Positions 33,120 to 35,056 of a DNA stretch of 35,056 nucleotides are shown piece by piece. Where the stretch lies: NCBI GenBank assembly GCA_025350905.1, contig JANXWY010000022.1, positions 1-35,056 on the forward strand. The letters are read 5' to 3'. Numbering within the stretch: the stretch's first letter is position 1; each line of letters begins with the position of its first letter. The notes under the pieces are model-generated. The model did no database searches, was not told where the DNA came from, and worked only from the letters and a program-made list of their open reading frames with translations. Source of the DNA: Verrucomicrobiota bacterium. Its GTDB lineage: Bacteria > Verrucomicrobiota > Verrucomicrobiia > Limisphaerales > JADLHS01. A program made the translations under genes and the position numbers.

Positions 33120-34496
33120 TCAGAGTTTCCAGCCGGGGCGGTAGGCCGGGTTGAGGTAAGCGTTGGCCGCAACGTTGTTCGTGAAGCGCATCGCCCGGTC
33201 ATCCCACTTGAGCGTTTCACCTGGGTAACGAATGGCAATGAGCCCGAGCAACGCCACCTGAGTGAGCGGCCCCCCGTAGCCGAAATGAGACCCGGCTTTG
33301 CGTCCGTTGCGAATCGCGTCGGCCCAATCCCAGGCGTGACCCTTGATGCGCGCGATTTTTTGCGCCGGCGCATTTTTCACGGAGTATTGCTCCATGAGGT
33401 TGTCCGGCACGAGATGGCAACCGCCGCCGCCGTGCGAACCGTGGACGATCATGCCCTTGTCCCCCATCAGGATCGCGCCGGTGCCGGGGATTTTTTCATC
33501 CGCCGGGAAATCTTTGGGTTTGGGAATCGTGTTGTTGCCGTCATACCACACCAGTTTGACCGGACCGCGCGCCTTTTTGGCCGGAAATTCGAAAGTGATT
33601 TTAGTCGCGGAAGGATAGCAGAGCCCTTGTTTCGCGGGATCATAGTCGGTCACTTCGGCCTGAACGGTTGCCGGTGCGTCGAGATCCAGCGCCCAGAAGG
33701 TCGGATCCACGACATGACAAATCCAATCGCCGATCGCGCCGCCGCCGAAGGGCATCCAGCCGCGCCAGTTCCAGGGGACCCAGAGCGGGGTGTAAGGGCG
33801 GAACGGCACCGGACCAATCCAGAGATCGTAATCGAGTCCTTTGGGCACTTCGTAGGTCTGGTTCAACTTTTCCAACTTGGGGATCTGGCAGTAAACGTCC
33901 TTGAACGCATCGCAACCCGCATGGACGGTGTGGACCGGTCCGATGGCGCCCGCCCAGACCCACTCGCACAGACGGCGAATGGTATCGCTGGAGTGTCCCT
34001 GATTACCGAGCTGGGTCACCACTTTGTATTTGTCCGCGGCGGCCATGAGCTCGCGGACTTCATGGATCGAATGCGCCAACGGCTTTTCACAATAGACATG
34101 CTTGCCGCGGCGCATGGCTTCCATGGCGATGATGGCGTGGGTATGATCGGGCGTGCCGATGATTACGCCGTCAATCTCCGGGCCCATTTTGTCCAGCATC
34201 ACGCGATAGTCGGTGAAGCGTTTCGCGTTCGGGTATTTGGCGAATTCCTTGGCGGCGTAGTTTTCATCCACGTCGCACAACGCGACGATGTTGTCGCCCA
34301 GGCCTGCCACCTCGGCCACATCGGCGCCACCCCGGCTGCCGATGCCGATGCCGGCCACGTTGAGTTTGTCGTTCTGCGAAAGCCGCCGGCCGCCGCGGGT
34401 GGCACAACCGGGAAGAATACTGAACAGGGCGACGCCCGCCCCGGCGCGATAAAGAAATTGCCGACGATTAATCGGGTTGAATTTGGTTTGTTTCAT
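33120..34496 (-). CDS. Exported Gfo/Idh/MocA-family oxidoreductase with Tat-type signal
   Basis: This 458-aa NAD(P)-dependent oxidoreductase has a twin-arginine signal NRRQFL (10-15) followed by a hydrophobic stretch and a lipobox-like LPGC (C31). It should be exported folded with its cofactor. The Rossmann fold shows VAGIGIGSRGG (47-57), ALCDVDENYA, then IIGTPDHTHA and YCEKPLAHS with the conserved lysine of the EKP motif. The family oxidises or isomerises sugar ring positions; exported members are found next to DUF1080 proteins and GH109-like enzymes. It is the first gene of the - strand locus and precedes the cytochrome/propeller gene by 23 nt, which suggests they act in one oxidation step. 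Confidence 0.93.
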   Translation of the reverse strand: MKQTKFNPINRRQFLYRAGAGVALFSILPGCATRGGRRLSQNDKLNVAGIGIGSRGGADVAEVAGLGDNIVALCDVDENYAAKEFAKYPNAKRFTDYRVMLDKMGPEIDGVIIGTPDHTHAIIAMEAMRRGKHVYCEKPLAHSIHEVRELMAAADKYKVVTQLGNQGHSSDTIRRLCEWVWAGAIGPVHTVHAGCDAFKDVYCQIPKLEKLNQTYEVPKGLDYDLWIGPVPFRPYTPLWVPWNWRGWMPFGGGAIGDWICHVVDPTFWALDLDAPATVQAEVTDYDPAKQGLCYPSATKITFEFPAKKARGPVKLVWYDGNNTIPKPKDFPADEKIPGTGAILMGDKGMIVHGSHGGGGCHLVPDNLMEQYSVKNAPAQKIARIKGHAWDWADAIRNGRKAGSHFGYGGPLTQVALLGLIAIRYPGETLKWDDRAMRFTNNVAANAYLNPAYRPGWKL

Positions 34497-34615
34497 ATTG
34501 CGATAGTTTAGGAGGTTGTGCTGTTCGAAAAATTACTGTCGGCGATAGGCCGGCGTCGAGTCCGAAGTCCAAACCTTCCGGTCGGCGTAGCGTCAGGCCA
34601 GCCAGCTTGATAAGC

Positions 34616-34627
34616 GGGTGCGCACCC
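34616..34627. promoter_or_regulatory. 12-nt perfect palindrome upstream of the oxidoreductase
   Basis: GGGTGCGCACCC is a perfect palindrome about 120 nt upstream of the oxidoreductase start. The - strand block around it (GGGACAAGGGTGCGCACC) resembles the GGGAAAGGGAGCGCACC block in the duplicated leaders upstream of the sugar-binding gene. It could be an operator or the edge of the dispersed repeat that begins at 34632. Confidence 0.35.
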
Positions 34628-34631
34628 TTGT

Positions 34632-34770
34632 CCCGAGGAAGTAACGTCGCAAAATCGGGCCGACATCCGAAAACTCCAATGCCGCGGGCGATGCGGGGCC
34701 CGGCCGCCCGGCAGGAGGCCACGGCTCTCCGGCCGGCACGGAGGCCTGGTCGCTACGGTGGTTGACCGCC
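34632..34770. repeat. Dispersed repeat, copy 2 (partner at 6-142)
   Basis: Direct-orientation partner of 6-142, with shared blocks AGTAACGT, CGGGCCGAC, GCCACGGCTCT and GGTTGACCGCC. The copies are diverged, so this is an old dispersed family rather than a recent duplication. Confidence 0.75.
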
Positions 34771-34851
34771 GCCGATTGTCCCCGGGACAGGGCGCGAAAC
34801 TTGGCGTCCTGCACATCCCGTGGGAAATGCAAGCTAGGAAAGCACCCCATG

Positions 34852-34909
34852 TTCAAGTTTTCCCGACCTGCGCAATTTCAATCAGGGCATCAGTGCCGTA
34901 AAACTTGAA
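34852..34909. repeat. 10-bp inverted repeat in right-hand intergenic region
   Basis: TTCAAGTTTT (34852-34861) and AAAACTTGAA (34900-34909) are perfect reverse complements separated by 38 nt. No gene is visible around them. Confidence 0.6.
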
Positions 34910-35056
34910 TTAATTACACAGTCATCCCACAGGGCTAGAAAACGCGGCCTGATCCTGGCGGTTTCCGAAGAAACGCAGGCCTCCATTCCGAAGTGACTTT
35001 AGGGATTTTCAGATCATCGCAAGGGTATCCCGCCGCTGGCGCGCGGTGGCTATCCC
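34910..35056. other. Right edge, nothing recognised
   Basis: No coding region or RNA gene that I can support in the last 147 nt. An imperfect stem (GGGTATCCCGCCGC against GCGGTGGCTATCCC) ends the window and may belong to a feature that continues beyond it. Confidence 0.4.

Noticed and set aside
1-35056. CRISPR array, prophage or insertion sequence
   Set aside because: No regularly spaced direct repeats, integrase, transposase or structural phage gene was found; ORF6N alone is not enough.

Overview
The window looks like the chromosome of a free-living Verrucomicrobiota bacterium of the Pedosphaera/Limisphaerales type. This is inferred from the GC-rich coding, an exported twin-arginine Gfo/Idh/MocA oxidoreductase, a c-type cytochrome protein carrying a DUF6797-type domain, DUF1080/LamG/DUF5703 glycan enzymes, an orphan type II prepilin-like protein, and many palindromic intergenic repeats. 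I saw no rRNA, tRNA, CRISPR array, transposase or phage module.

Left part (1-11.5 kb, mostly + strand). A DEAD-box RNA helicase with a C-terminal DbpA-type RNA-binding domain is followed by a small L7Ae/YlxQ-like protein and an APC-family permease. A DUF559 nuclease gene on the - strand lies between two inverted, nearly identical hairpins. Next is a tight four-gene operon with 8-10 nt gaps: a GH84 O-GlcNAcase that closely resembles the metazoan enzyme including its stalk region, an ORF6N-domain protein, a 78-aa protein, and a GNAT acetyltransferase that resembles the C-terminal pseudo-HAT domain of animal O-GlcNAcase. The two halves of human OGA are thus encoded as separate, co-oriented genes, which is the most striking observation here. 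A DegT-type PLP aminotransferase and a prepilin-like protein follow.

Right part (34.5 down to 11.5 kb, all - strand). This is a 23-kb sugar-utilisation locus. In order of transcription it holds an exported Gfo/Idh/MocA oxidoreductase, a DUF6797/cytochrome c/beta-propeller protein, a periplasmic sugar-binding lipoprotein, a secreted GH32 fructanase, an ABC ATPase, an ABC permease, a DUF1080-LamG-GH32-like protein, a GH36-type alpha-galactosidase, an unassigned glycosidase-like protein, a DUF5703/LamG glycosidase and a GH95 enzyme. The combination fits outer hydrolysis of raffinose-type or fructan sugars, with fructose-like monosaccharides imported by the ABC system.

Three of the last four genes of that locus (GH36, DUF5703 and GH95 types) are each broken by one in-frame nonsense codon with no frameshift, while every upstream gene is intact. 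This suggests recent decay, strain polymorphism or base-calling error. The intergenic spaces hold several families of nested inverted repeats, and a diverged direct repeat of about 138 bp lies at both ends of the window.
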